Part shown: one piece after another, positions 32,182 to 44,660 of the stretch
Numbering within the stretch: the stretch's first letter is position 1
How the letters are laid out: each line of letters starts with the position of its first letter
Assembly (NCBI GenBank): GCA_030761205.1
Contig: JAULJL010000010.1
Location: 8,837,241 to 8,901,240 of the forward strand
Direction: 5' to 3'
DNA from: Fremontodendron californicum
Taxonomy: Eukaryota; Streptophyta; Magnoliopsida; Malvales; Malvaceae
DNA length: 64,000 nucleotides
Position numbers and translations under genes: made by a program
Notes under the pieces: model-generated
The model's database searches: none
What the model was told of the DNA's origin: nothing
What the model saw: the letters and a program-made list of their open reading frames with translations, nothing else

Positions 32182-33494
32182 TTCCTGTTTTAATTCCTCT
32201 GAAATATCTTTTAAGCTTACCATTTGCTTAGGTGACTTCTCGCTGTTGCTTCAGACTAAGCTTTACCCATTTTCTCTGATTTTTTGATATTTTCTCCCCT
32301 TTACATGGAGCATTGATTCAACCTTTGATTAGTACTTGGGCCGCCCTTTGCGGGTTTTTAACTCAAGTACTCTCTTTTCGGTTTTAAGTCGCCCTTTTCG
32401 GGTTTTCGGCTTAAATCTCTCCTTTTACATTTTTTTTTCGTTCTACCAAGCATCTAAGAATTCTAAATGCTTCCAAGGTAAAAATGACTATTCAAAAGAT
32501 GGGATGAAATCTGAGAAAAACCCTTCAAATTAAATACCCATGCTTTATCAAAATGAACTTTAAAAGCACGTAAAGTTGGCCAAGGTTCGAGTTTAGAAAG
32601 AAAGGATAAATAGGCCCAAAATGTGTTTGAAGGTGATCAAATCAAGGATCATTTCGTGAGGATGATTTATTTTTGAATCATTTGTCCCTTTTGGATTTTT
32701 CTCCCCCCTTTTGAATTTGTTTCTTTTTCATTCTTGGCTTTCATTTGCCACTCTTTGATATCACACCCTTTTTGTGTGTGTTTTTTTTTTCTTTTGGTTC
32801 CTGTTTCTTTCATTCTTGGTTTTCATTTTCCATTCTTTGATTTCACACCTTTTTTTTTTTTTGATGGCTCTTTTCGCCATGATTTTTTTGGGAGGTTATT
32901 TTTCCTCGCATCTACCCTCCAGTGTAGAGGGTGATCCTTGATTAAGATTCAAAGAAAGAAAGAATTCCTAAGGCTCAAAAGAATGACTAGGGATAATTTC
33001 TTCTTAGTGAAAGGAGTATGAAAGATGGTCATTCATCATATCAAGCACGAATATTCTCATTGAAAAGCAATCCTCAGGGAAATAGATATATAGAATTTTT
33101 ATTTTTACATTTGGAATCATTCGAATTTCCATGTGCACAGTATCACATTTTTCTTTTTTTATTCTTTTTCTTCTTCAAGCATAGTACTTCTTCAATTCGT
33201 CAGCATTCACGGGATTTCTCAAGTCATCCCCATCCATCCGAGTCAGAATCAATGCTCCTCCAAAAAAAACTCTCTTTACCACGTAGGGCCTTTCCCAATT
33301 TCGAGCCCATTTCCCTCGCGGATCCTTCACTATAGGAGAACTTTTCTTAGTACCAACTCTCCTTCTCAGAACTGCCTGGGATGAACCTTCTTGTTGTGGG
33401 CTCGAATCATCTTTTTCTGATACATCTGTCCATGGAAAATTGCTTTCATCCTTTTCTCTTCGATAAGATTCAACTATTCATAGCGAGCTCTAAC
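32182..33494 (-). other. 3' non-coding region of the decayed Tat element (proximal part)
   Basis: Pyrimidine-rich sequence downstream of integrase, with two CGCCCTTT(G/T)CGGGTTTT blocks (about 32342 and 32390). 32480-33160 aligns to 6140-6890 in the pol-less Tat element. 33180-33480 is the decayed integrase C-terminus. Confidence 0.55.
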
Positions 33495-34019
33495 TCACTC
33501 CGCCTTTTCTAAACCAACCTCCATCAAAATACGAAGGGAAGGGATTTCAACCTCAATAGGTAACACTGCCTCCATTCCATATGCCAAAGAAAATGGCTTG
33601 GCACTCGTAGACGTGCAGACCGAGGTGCGGTATGCATGAAGAGCAAAAGGCAAGATCTCATGCCAATCTTTGTACACATCGGTCATCTTTTCAACGATCT
33701 TCTTGATATTCTTATTGGCTGCTTCTACTGCCCCATTCATTTACGGAAGATAAGGTGCCAAATTATGATGCGTGATCTTGAACTGAGTACACACTTCTCT
33801 CATCATCTTATTGTTCAGATTGAGAGCTTTGTCTGAAATGATTCTCTCTGGCAATACATACCGGCATATAATTTCCTTCTTGACGAATCTCCGTACCACT
33901 AACTTCGTTACATTAGCATAAGAAGCGGCTTCCACCCATTTTGTGAAGTAATCTATGGCCACTAGGATAAAACGATGTCCGTTTGAAGTTTTCGGGGTAA
34001 CTTGAAGATTGGGTCGCAC
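33495..34019 (-). pseudogene. Tat-like integrase core remnant
   Basis: The catalytic core is recognisable: Asp in FILVAIDYFTKWVEAA, Asp in ERIISDKALNLNN and Glu in NGAVEAANKNIKKIVEKM. It is split by an in-frame stop at about 33741-33743, just before MNGAVEA. The zinc-binding N-terminus is absent, since the core is fused directly to the end of RT by a deletion around 33985-34020. It cannot encode a working enzyme. Confidence 0.85.
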
Positions 34020-35024
34020 TTATCGATCAGTTGGGAGATGAACCGAGCAATATAATTTAGCCTACCCAAAAAACTTCTTGCTTCTTTTTGTGTACGAAGG
34101 GGAGGCAAGCTTTGAATGGCTTTCACTTTATCCGGATCAATCTCGATCCCTTTTCGGCTAACAATGAAGCCCAATAGTTTTCTCGAAGCAACTCTGAAAG
34201 TACACTTTGTCAGGTTGAGTTTAAGTTAAAACTTTCTCAACCTTTCAAAAGCTTTTTAAGATTCGCAATGTGTTCGTCCTCTCCTTGCGATTTTGCGATC
34301 ATATCATCGACATAAACTTCGATTCTTTTGTGCATCATGTCATGGAATAAAGTTACCATGGCCTTTTGATAAGTTGCCCCAGCATTTTTCAACCCAAATG
34401 GCATCACCTTATAGCAAAAAGTTCCCACATTGTCACGAATGTGGTTTTCTCCATATCCTCCGGTGCTATCTTTATCTGATTATACCCTGAGAACTCGTCC
34501 ATGAAGGAAAACATTGAATTCTTGGCGGTGTTATCGACTAAAGTATCAATGTAAGGCAATGGGAAATTATCCTTGGGGCTGGCCTTATTCAGATCTCGAT
34601 AATCGACACACATCCGTACTTTGCCATCTTTCTTTCGAACTAGGACAATGTTCGCTACTCACTCTAGGTATTTTGCCACTTCTAAGAATCCGGCATCGAA
34701 TTACTTCTTCACTTCCTCTTTCACTTTTAATAGCATTTCGGGCCTCATTCTTCTCAGCTTCTGCTGAACCGGCTTGCAATCTGGCTTCAACGGAAGTTTG
34801 TGAACCACGATATCAGCGTCCAACCCTGGTATGTCTTGGTATGACCATGCAAACACATCCGCGTATTCCCGGAGCAGACTTATCAAATCTTGCTTTATTG
34901 ATGGTGAAATGGCAGTCCCTATCTTGACTTCTTTTATTTCTTCCCCATCCCCCAAATTTATCACTTCCAACTGTTCTTTGTGAGGTAATACTTGTTTCTC
35001 CTTTTGTTCTATTATTCTCAACAA
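33962..35024 (-). pseudogene. Tat-like reverse transcriptase remnant
   Basis: RT segments appear in several frames: KLPLKPDCKPVQQKLRRMRP (near 34750), CVDYRDLNKASPKDNFPLP (near 34590), FMDEFSGYNQIKIAPEDMEK, MPFGLKNAGATYQKAM with YVDD in EVYVDDMIAKS (34237-34428), and GFIVSRKGIEIDPDKVKAI (from 34174). Frameshifts and stops separate them. RNase H is missing: sequence passes from the RT thumb motif CDPIFKL straight into integrase. Confidence 0.85.
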
Positions 35025-35664
35025 ATCTGGAAATAAATCACAGTCTTTGACATCTTTGTCAGTGTCGAAATCACCTGTACAAATATTTTTTCAAAATTAA
35101 TTTCAGAATTATTGACAGGACGATCTTATATTTCGTATCCGGGCACCTGTAAATAGGTGAGGAAGAAACACTATAGGAAGGCATATAGGTAATAATAATG
35201 AAACAATGAAATAATAAAAGAATATGGACACATCAATATGAAGGAAATGCATCATGGTTGTTATTTATTAAATGATAATCTTTAAACATAAGCCCGTACA
35301 GAGGACTCTTAATACCTTCAGGCAAAGGCAATTAAGGTTGATTCGAGCATTACACTGGAGTAGACCTATAAACTATGGGAAGTTCAGTCACGTTCCAATT
35401 GGTTAGCTCATAACCCGACGGGCAAGGGCACACCATCCAACTAGTGCCCTCCTCTCTCTGTTCCTCTATTTCAGCCATATTAACCATCATTTTCATATGG
35501 TTGTTTGTCTCCAACTCCATAAAGTTTCTCAAAAGCCTGCTCCAACAGGACCATCACATCTTCGAAATTCTTACTCCCAAACTCAAATCTGGCCGAGCGA
35601 AATATGTAAAGGATTGGCGGGAAAGTCATAGGCTCCTATTCCATATCCACACCCGCAAAACGGG

Positions 35665-36946
35665 TCATCCTCCTTTTACGGTTCTTTTCAATATGTTTTC
35701 TTTTCTAGTGAGCTTTGGGGAGATATCTGAGACCGAATCGATTTTCTTCCCGGCCACTTCTATTGCTCTGGCTATCCCTTGCAGATATTTTCCTAGTCCT
35801 TTTCCTACCCTGCAGCCTTTCCCAACTGTTGTTCTTACCCTCAACCTAGTATTCTTGGAGAGCCTTGGCTTCAAAATTTTATGCCCTTCAGTGACGAACA
35901 CGACATTGACAAATTCCAGTGACCTGAATGAGCATTCTACAACATCCTTATTCAGTTCTATGTAGGGGGAGTCAGTGGACACAGAGGCTATGATGTCCTC
36001 CTCTCCCGATAAGCTGACTAGGCGTCTTTCCATTACAAACTTCAATTTCTGATGGAGAGAGGATGGTACTACCCCAGCATAATGGATCCACGACCTCTCC
36101 AACAAGCAATTCTAAGATGGGGTGATGTCCATCACTTGAAAATCCACCTTATAGGTACAAGGACCTATCTGAAGTAGGATCTCAATGTTTCCCATTACTT
36201 CCCGTCGAGTGCCATCGAAAGCTTTGACAATGGTATGACTCAGCATCATGTAGGACATATCCATCAGCAATTTTGACAAAGTAGCCAATGGCATCAAATT
36301 CAAAGACGATCCATTGTCAATGAGCACTCGGGGTAGAATGTGCCCTTTGCAAGTGGTAGTGATATGAAGGGCCCTGATGGATCCTATTCCATTTGGAGGT
36401 ATTTCCCATTACTTCCCGTCGAGTGCCATCGAAAGCTTTGACAATGGTATGACTCAGCATCATGTAGGACATATCCATCAGCAATTTTGACAAAGTAGCC
36501 AATGGCATCAAATTCAAAGACGATCCATTGTCAATGAGCACTCGGGGTAGAATGTGCCCTTTGCAAGTGGTAGTGATATGAAGGGTCCTGATGGATCCTA
36601 TTCCATTTGGAGGTATTTCATCATAGTTGAAGGAGATGTAATCATCTGCCATGATGTTTCCCACCAACCGATCTAATTTCTCCACATATATGTTGTTTGC
36701 TACATAAGCCTGATTCAAAATTCTCAGTAGAGCATTTCGGTGTGGCTCTGAGTTTAACAGTAACGAAACTGAAATCCTTGTCGATTGGCGATGCAACTGT
36801 TCTACCATACTGTACACGCTGTGCTTGATGAATTTTAAGAACTCACAGGCCTCCTTCTCATTTACTGGTTCCTTTACCTTACTAGCTGGGGTTGGATCTT
36901 TTTCAACATTAACTGATTGTTCTACCTCCATAGGGTCTGGTCCCAC
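35665..36946 (-). pseudogene. Tat-like protease region with internal duplication
   Basis: The aspartic protease motif LIDNGSSLNLMPLATLSKL (D-N-G form, typical of Tat/Ogre) occurs twice because of a 214-bp tandem duplication. Upstream are MEVEQSVNVEKDPTP and EACEFLKFIKHSVYSMVEQL segments and downstream a decayed linker to RT. 214 is not a multiple of three, so the duplication itself destroys the frame. Confidence 0.8.
36190..36617 (-). repeat. 214-bp tandem duplication in Tat protease
   Basis: 36190-36403 is repeated as 36404-36617. I see only a single internal substitution (GGGCCC versus GGGTCC), so the duplication is much younger than the surrounding decay. Confidence 0.9.
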
Positions 36947-37059
36947 AGCCTTTTTCCCTTTTTCAGCCCCCTTGTCTTTCCAATTTCAGCTGCCGCAGGG
37001 GCATAACATCTACCACTCTGAGTAAGGTGCCCCACTCTGATTACATCCACGGCTGCTAC

Positions 37060-39187
37060 CTAATGGTTTGAAGATCTTGGCATCTCCATGCTGCATTCGT
37101 ACTTCCATGGAATCGTCCTGTTTCCTTTGTAAGAAAAAGGTGACGGTAATTCTATGATCATCTTTGAAGTGGGTCCCTCGATTGCTGGGCTAACATTTTT
37201 CTTGGGTTCATCATAGTATGTGATTAGGGGTCTATCCACCCTATAATCGATCTCATTCATACTGATTTTTGGATCCTCTATCTTCTCAGAAAACTGGGCC
37301 TCGCCCATATTCATCATCTTTTGAACTTTTACTAAGAATTCTCCACAATACTGAATGGTATGCCCTTTATACTCATGATATTGGCAGAAGTCCTCTATCT
37401 AGCTGACTATCTCCCCTACATCTGAATTCGACTTAAGCAAACACGCTTTGACCATCTCAAACCATACTTTGATCATAGGCGTTTTTACTTTCCTGACATC
37501 CCTTTTTACCCGTTCATTCTCCCCCAACATGATGGCATTGACTTTAGGCTCCGTATGATTAGGCAATGGATTTCTCGCGACATTAGGTCCACTTTTTGAC
37601 CCGAATTTCAAGATTCCTGTATCAATAAGGCTTTGAACCTTGTGTTTAAAAGTAGTGCAAGTCTCGGTCAAGTGTCCTTGGATGCCAGCGTGGTACGCGT
37701 AGTGAGCGTTGGAATCGTACCACTTGGGATAAGGAGGTTTTAAAGGTTGGAGGTAAATAGGTGCAACAAGTTGACCCTGTAAAAGCTTTGGTTATAACTC
37801 GTTATAAGTAGTGGGAATAGGGTCATATTGAGGCTTTTGGTTGTTCCTTACAGGCCTTTGATCATTTCGGGGACTGTTTTACATGTTTAAGGTAGTGTTT
37901 GGCGGAACGGCTATCTGAGGAGATATGCCAATAGGATATGGTTGCTGAGGGATAGCCGTGTAAGGAAAAGGGTTCTGAGTGAGGCTGTTTATAGCTGGAT
38001 AGTAAGGGTTGTAAGTCAGTCAGGTGTATAAGGTGCTGAAGGTGAAAAAGGTCAATTATTTAAACTGACCGCGTGAGCCTCCCTTTCCTTTTTCTTGGTA
38101 GAAGTTGTTTTCTTGGAGGTGACTTGTTCCCCGCTTCCTATCTTTTCGCTTTTGATCACGGTCTCGATCATCTCCCCAGATATGACCATATCTACAAAAA
38201 ATTTAGTGGCATTACCCACCAACTTCTCGTAGTATGGCGCCTTTAGGGTGTTGATGAAAAGAACTGTAGTTTCTTTATCGGTCAGGGATGGCTGCACTTG
38301 AGTAGCCATGTTCGTCCATTTCTAGGCGTACTATTTGAAACTCTCTGTATCTTTCTTCTCCATGTTTTGCAGGGATAGTCCATCCGGCACCATGTCAGAA
38401 ACGTGCTTAATGTTCCAAGAAAGCCCTAGCCAGATCCGTCCATGATCGAATCTTGTTGCGGGTGAGTTGATTATACCATTGAGTGGCAGACCCGGTGAGG
38501 CTATCCTGGAAACAATGGATGAGCAACTTTTCATCACTATCATGTCCGATCATCTTCTGACAATACATCGTCAAATATGCTAAAGGATTGGTGGTCTCGT
38601 TATACTTCTCAAAATCTGGCGTCTTGAACTTTGGCGGGATCACTAAACCAGAGACCAAACCCATCTCTTTGGCATCGAGGCTTCTGAACAATTCTGCCCC
38701 TTCCACGGCTCTCATCCTTTCTTCCAATAGTTGATACTTTTTTTGTGATTCAACTATTTCAACCCTTTTTAGTTCCGCTGCCTTCTTCTTTTTTGTTCGG
38801 CAAGCTCATCCAGGTCTGGGATGTCAATAGGATCTATCAGGAGGGTCCCTAGGTTTACCCCAACTGGCATATGTTTTTGTGCCCCTGTGTTGGGCTGAAT
38901 ATACACGAAAGGTGTTTCAGCTATCGGATGAGGAGTATCCATGTTCTGCACAGGTTGGCCATTTTTCGGTATGGCTTCTTGCTGTCCTTTTTTTCCTCCT
39001 TGATGTCCTGATTCTAAACCTTGTACTAATTATCCATGTGTCCTTTTCCTTTGGCTGCGACGGACAACAGTTCCATCAGCTTAATCATCTGATCCCTTGA
39101 TTCAGCCGGAGACTTAGCCAATTGTTCCCTCAACTCATCCTGGGCCCTTTCCATTCTCTCCAATCGGGCCATTTGTTCATTCTCCAT
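37060..39187 (-). pseudogene. Tat-like gag remnant
   Basis: It starts at the ATG at 39187 with the same coiled coil as the intact gag (MENEQMARLERMERAQDEL), but reaches a stop after KGKGHMDN near 39030. Later frames hold VIPPKFKTPDFEKYNETTNP, LIHCFQDSLTGSATQWYNQL, VQPSLTDKETTVLFINTL and a nucleocapsid-like end (37399-37671, MTETCTTFKHKVQSLI). Alignment to 7685-9139 is obvious segment by segment. It has multiple stops and frameshifts. Confidence 0.85.
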
Positions 39188-39535
39188 GATCCTAACTTAT
39201 GATCGAGTATTATTCTGATGAGTGCTTCTCTCTGGGAGTTTCGGTGGGCGCCCAATTTTTTAACCTTAATGTAAATGCCACGGATTAGAATTTCATGGCA
39301 TATTATTCTTTTTATTAATTAAATGTGTTGATGAATGAATAAATCAATGCATGACTGATCAAACAAATAGATGGATGAATGTATGCTTCTTTAATTGTAT
39401 GAAATGAGATTATGCAACTAACAGTATTTGCCTTATGATCAAATTCCAACACAAAGGTTTTTTCATTAATTCATGGGAACTTGTTACATATCCTCTCTCA
39501 CTCTCGGGTTACATAAAAAAACGTATCTGCTCATA

Positions 39536-40565
39536 CTAGTCTTGAGCCTCCTCTAGGAAATTCAACAAACGCTGTCCATGCTCCCCTATCGAGTTGACAT
39601 CACGCCTCAGAGTCTTTACCTTTTCCAACATCTCTCTGGCTTTGACCACGGCCTTACGGATTTGCCTAGTCAGGTGGTCTATATACTGCTGCCTTCCCAA
39701 AGTCTCAGTTTTCCACCTACAGCTAGCATCCAAAGCTAGGTCATTTGCCTGGCTCCATTCGGCCTTCCTCTCTCTGTATTCTCGGATGATGGCATCGATG
39801 TTAGTCTTTCGATCTTGCAACTGATCTCTAAGGTCTGAATGGTCGCATGGAGTGTCTCATTCTCCTAGCATAGCATGGATGTCCTTTCCCTCTCATTTCC
39901 CAACTTTGCTTCAATAGCTCATTCTCTTGCAGGCATCTTTCCAACTTGGTCGATATCAATGATCGTGGGTCTCCCCACTTTTTCCGCTAATGAGAAAATC
40001 GGGACTCCTTTTCCTTGCTGTCCTTAACCTTACCCTTCTAGAAGTCCAATTCTTTCTGAAGCTTTTCTATTTATTTCTTATGGGTGCTTAGAGACCTACT
40101 AGTTCCAGTGAACTATCCCTTGGTTCTTAGCCTCTTGTTCTCTTGATGTAAGTCTCGTATATAGGATTGCGTCGTGTCTCATTCGTTAACCAACCTTCGG
40201 GCCTTGGCTTCTTGGATCTCAAGGTTGGTCTTCAAATCTTTGACTTCCTCCTGAAGCTTATCATACTCACACTTTAACTTCCCTTTGTCCTTTTCTAATT
40301 CTTGCTGGACAAGCTCGATCTCTGAGAGTACTACCGGCTCTAGCTGAAGGATTACCGGATAAACAGAGGCATCTTCAGCAGGGAGCACTATGTCTTGGAT
40401 CCTTTTAGCTCTCCAAACCAGGTATCCGGGAGTAGCGTTGTCGGTATATCTACCCAATTCTGATCGATGCAACTTTCTCCATGCCTTGATGAGCTCGTGT
40501 ATTTCCTTCATGTACCCAGGCCCATCATATGCGAAATCCACCAAAGCGAGCCCATGAGTCATCAA
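39536..40565 (-). pseudogene. Tat/Ogre ORF1-like remnant upstream of gag
   Basis: Two open stretches remain: 40179-40565 (GYMKEIHELIKAWRKLHRSE, GYLVWRAKRIQDI, then a long coiled coil) and 39536-39820 (coiled coil: RQIRKAVVKAREMLEKVKTL). An extra ORF before gag is a known feature of Ogre/Tat elements. Function is unknown. The join between the two is broken by stops. Confidence 0.65.
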
Positions 40566-40904
40566 GACGAACTGCTCAGACCTATACTGCTATCGTACTA
40601 GGAGGGGTGCATAACTGATAGCTCCCCAAATTCCCATTAACGGAACCCATGGTTTTTAAATAAAGAATATTCCGTTAATGTAAAGAATTAATTAAATAAA
40701 GAATAATAATGACATGTTAAATTTAATAACCAGAGAACAGTAAAATATGCATGCACTTGAGAAGTGAACACACTTAAAATACTAGATTATTTTCAAAAAA
40801 GTTCTTTCATTAGAAAATGGGAATTAAAAGTAAACACCAACTAAAACTGATAAAACCGAGACCTTTGATAACACGCGACTAACTCTAGGCCTGACTCTCT
40901 AAGG

Positions 40905-40922
40905 TCCCCAGTGGAGTCGCCA
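40905..40922 (-). other. Primer-binding site, tRNA-Arg type (one mismatch)
   Basis: Minus strand TGGCGACTCCACTGGGGA: identical to 12347-12364 except for one base. It lies 3 bases from the LTR end at 40926. Confidence 0.82.
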
Positions 40923-41689
40923 AGCTATCGATACGTGATCCGGGATGGAACCGCTCGAGTGAGGTGAAGGAAAAAACAGGCATTCAAAGGAAAAGATGAC
41001 TTAATTCCTCATAAAATAAAAGGGTCGAGAGTATGAAAACGACATCGGAAAAAGAAATGGAGTCGCCACCAATCTTTTTTGGCTAGGTGTGATCAACCAC
41101 CTATTAAATCGGCTTTTTTATAAAAACATTTTTTAAAACCAATTTTGAAATCTGCGCTTTAACCCAGAGAAAAACAAGTGCGGGTTCGGGAGTTGGTTAC
41201 GTGCAGGGAAGGATTAGCACCCCCACAACGCCCGTATAAAATGATACCTTATTAGTCGTGTGTTTTCTCGAATCCCAGTAAAAAGGTCGATTTTATAATT
41301 GGTGTTTATAAATAATTCCCTTGAAAATTCATATTTTATTTGAAAGTGATCCGGACTTTGCTAGCATAAAATTTTCCATATTTTCTGACAGACTCAGCAA
41401 AATATGGAATTTTTTCTTGGTTTTAAAATTCTCTGAATCATTTTCATTTTAAAAAGAATATTTCATTATTAATGATAATTGATGATATCCTCTCCGGCAG
41501 ACCCAACAGATAATTCATGAATTATTTTAACTCGGGAATAATCTTGATTTACAAAAACATCTTTCTAAAAACATAGAAAATGATCATGATTATGCAAAAA
41601 TGTCACTAATTAAATAATCATGCATATTTATCATGATATGATAAACATTTTATTATGATCTAATAAAAGAAGTAATGACAAGGATTGAC

Positions 41690-42310
41690 ATAGCACATAA
41701 AATGACATGTGAATAAAATCGACATGACACGTGGATGGCATGGCATAAGAATGAATGTCAAGTGACATGGTATAAAATGACATTGCATGAGAATGAAATC
41801 GACATGGAAAACATAATGACATAAGATGACATGGCATGTGCATGAAATATGGCATGAAATGATAACATGACATAAGTAACATGGTATGTGACATGGCATG
41901 TGAATGAAATCAACGTGACAAGCAAGATGACATGGCATGTGATATGGTATAAGATGACATATGAATGAAATCGACATGACAAGCAAGATGACATGGCATA
42001 AGATGACATGGCATGTGAATGAAATCAACATGACAATCAGAATGACATGGCATATGATGATGTGGCATGTGAATGAAATCGACATGACAAGCAGAATGAC
42101 ATGGCATATGATGACGTGGCCTGTGACATGGCATAAAATGACATGGCATGTGAATGAAATCAACATGACAAGTAGAATGACATGGCATATGATATGGCAT
42201 ATGACATGGCATAAAATGACATGGCATGTGAATGAAATCGACATGACAAGAAGAATGACATGACATACGATTACGTGGCATGTGACATAGCATAAAATGA
42301 CATGGATATG
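41690..42310 (-). repeat. CATG-rich tandem repeats (ATGACATGGCATGTGAATGAAATC type)
   Basis: Irregular units of ~50-80 bp built from GACATGGCATGTGAATGAAATC(G/A)ACATGACAAG. They are matched in inverse orientation by 45280-45860, consistent with both LTRs carrying the same repeat. The long minus-strand frames here (Cys/His/Met/Ser-rich) are repeat artefacts. Confidence 0.8.
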
Positions 42311-42724
42311 AGAATGACTCAGAATTTATTAATACAAAATCTTTTCATGTTCCCCGACAGACCATGCAAAACATAGAAAGTCTTATTTATTTTCAAATTT
42401 TTCGAATCATTTTATTTTGTAAAAGGGTATTCTTTCGTTAGTAATTAATGACAACCTCTCCGACAGACCCAGCAGAGACAACCATGAATTATTGATCTTG
42501 GGAATATTGCCTTATTTATTAAAAATGTTATGAATAGCATATCACGATAATAAAGGCATGTGAATGGCTGAATGTATGGTGATGGCATATGGATAATATA
42601 GCATGAGAATGCATCTAAACTATAAATGACATAGCTATATGACCTCATATGCATGACATAGGCAAATATAATGTAAAGCATGACCTAAACCTAAAATGCA
42701 TGGGAGAGCCGAATACTACATGAC

Positions 42725-43110
42725 AAGAATGCAAGATATGATACATGGAAAAAATGCAAGATACAAACGTACTTAATATGCAAGACATGGAAAAATGCAA
42801 GTCATAACCAAAAATGTACAAGGATGGCCGAATACTAAATGACAAAGATGCAAGATGCAAACATGCTTAATCATGCAAGATATGGCAAAATGCAAGTCAG
42901 AACCAAAAATGTACAAGGATGGTCGAATGGCTATATGGCAAAGATGCAAGATGCAAACATGCTTAATCATGCAAGATATGGCAAAATGCAAGACATCATC
43001 AAGAATACATGGATAGCCGAATGGCTATATGGCAAAGATACAAGATGCAAACATGTTTAATCATGCAAGATATGGCAAAAATGCAAAACATCACCAAGAA
43101 TACATGGATG
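42725..43110 (-). repeat. ~80-100-bp tandem repeats in Tat LTR
   Basis: Units of GCAAGATGCAAACATG(C/T)TTAATC...GGCCGAATGGCTATATGGC start near 42727, 42847, 42949 and 43032. Confidence 0.75.
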
Positions 43111-43247
43111 GCCGAATGGCTATAGGGAACTATTACTACATGAAAATAATGTAAAAGCCAATATAGCATAAAAATAATGCAAAGAACATGATCAAAATAA
43201 ACATGGACATGCTATGAAATAATAATAAAAATTGGTAAACAAAACAA

Positions 43248-43455
43248 GGAGAGTTGAGCTCCATGGTTGGTACAAATGGGCATAGCCCTCCCCTAACCAT
43301 AATCACTTGGTATTGACAAGATCATGAAACCTTTCTAACCCACAAATCAGAAAATAAACCAAGCTAACAACAAAATGGAGGTGAGCTCCATGGTTGGTAC
43401 AAATGGACATAGCCCTCCCCTAACCATGGTCACTTGATATTTATCAAGATCATGT
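43248..43455 (-). repeat. ~130-bp direct repeat pair in Tat LTR
   Basis: GAG(T)TGAGCTCCATGGTTGGTACAAATGG followed by CATAGCCCTCCCCTAACCAT occurs at 43250 and again at 43380, each ending with an ATCAAGATCATG-like segment. Confidence 0.75.
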
Positions 43456-44660
43456 AGCCATTTCAACCTCTTTTCTTTATTTATTTTGAAAAAAAATCAG
43501 AATAAAAAATGAGTAAAGCTTCCACAATCATGTTTCTCACAACCAAAATGCAAGACAAAATCAAGGCAAGCACCAATGCAAGTTTCGACCATGTTGAAAA
43601 TTTGGTAAAAAAAAATTGTTTTCTTCCATTTTTGATGGAAAAGGAATAGATGAAAGTTAAAAAACATTTCAAAACTTTTATTTTCATAAAAAAAATGATG
43701 GAAATCACATAGGAAACAAAGAAAACTACATGAGAAATGAAGAAGAAAATCATGCTAGAGCTAGGTAGAATGGCTACCTTCCAAGCTTTTTGGTAAAACC
43801 TTTCTTCTTTTCTTTCAAAAACCTATTTTTTGCCAAATTAGCTACTGCCTCTTCTTCTCAAATGACCAGCCTCTTAAGGAAAAAATAAAACATTCCCTCC
43901 CCTCTCTCATGCTTGGCCGGTTGGCCTCCCATCCCTTGGATGGATTGCCCTCATTTTTTCATCAATTCTAGCTTTTAGATTAGGATCTTTTCATGACAAC
44001 ATAGAAATAGCATCTTGCAAATAGAACTTAACCCTTGAAATGTGTACTCATCCTTTACAAAGAGCCTAGGCCATTGGATGAAACAATGCACCCCTTCATG
44101 CTCCCATTGGCCGAACGCATGCTCCTCCCTTGGATGCATTGTGCTCATTTTTTTTCAACAATTTTGGCCCTTGGATAAAGATATTTTCATGACAAATAAT
44201 AATGTCATCTTGGCATTTGATCTTGGCCATTGAAGGGTGTACTCATATTTTCTTCAATGCATCTAGGCCATTGGATGAATGGAGGACCATTTGCAAGGTG
44301 TTAAAGATGGCATTTTTAGCTTGATAGTGACTAGTGAATTAAATTAATCAAGCTTTCCTCCTCTCCTCTATGCTGGCCTGCCAAGGCATGAGATGTTCAA
44401 AAAATTTCTCCATCTTTCACATTTTTCTTAATTGCAAAATGTCCATTTTCGGTTTTTTTGGTAAAATTACCTTTTTGCCCCCCCCGAACTTAATTTAATT
44501 GCAAATGGACCCCAATTTCGAATTTGTCTTTTTCAACTTATCCCATTCAATGTAAAACTTGATTCTGGAGCTTTTCAAATTTTTCCGAGCGCATTTGCTA
44601 TTTTTTCGGATTTATCTCTGAAATTTCGATGTAGCGCCTCCCAAATTTAGCCATTTTCAT

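Larger units (their letters stand above)
16949..44660 (-). mobile_element. Decayed Tat/Ogre-like element interrupted by two later insertions
   Basis: Minus-strand order: 5' LTR (44660-40926, outer end lost), tRNA-Arg PBS (40922-40905), ORF1 remnants (40565-39536), gag (39187-37060), protease (36946-35665), RT (35024-33962), IN (34019-33495), 3' region (33494-32182 continuing at 20979), tandem array (20335-19130), polypurine tract (18885-18873) and 3' LTR (18872-16949). The Athila-like element at 20985-32176 splits it, shown by its GACCC target duplication. The 3' LTR is cut at 16948/16949 by the pol-less Tat element. All coding parts carry stops, frameshifts or deletions. Confidence 0.8.
40926..44660 (-). 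repeat. 5' LTR of the decayed Tat element (outer end missing)
   Basis: It starts next to the PBS and shares the conserved block GGAGTCGCCACCAATCTTTTT...GGAAGGATTAGCACCCCCAC with the LTR at 12368-16948. 43850-44660 matches 16949-17760. It stops near 44660, where sequence changes to an LTR in the opposite orientation; the terminal TGTAGACACC is gone. It contains CATG-rich and other tandem repeats. Confidence 0.8.

Noticed and set aside
41660..42293. Long overlapping minus-strand frames rich in Cys, His, Met
   Set aside because: They are translations of CATG tandem repeats, open in several frames at once; no protein-like composition.
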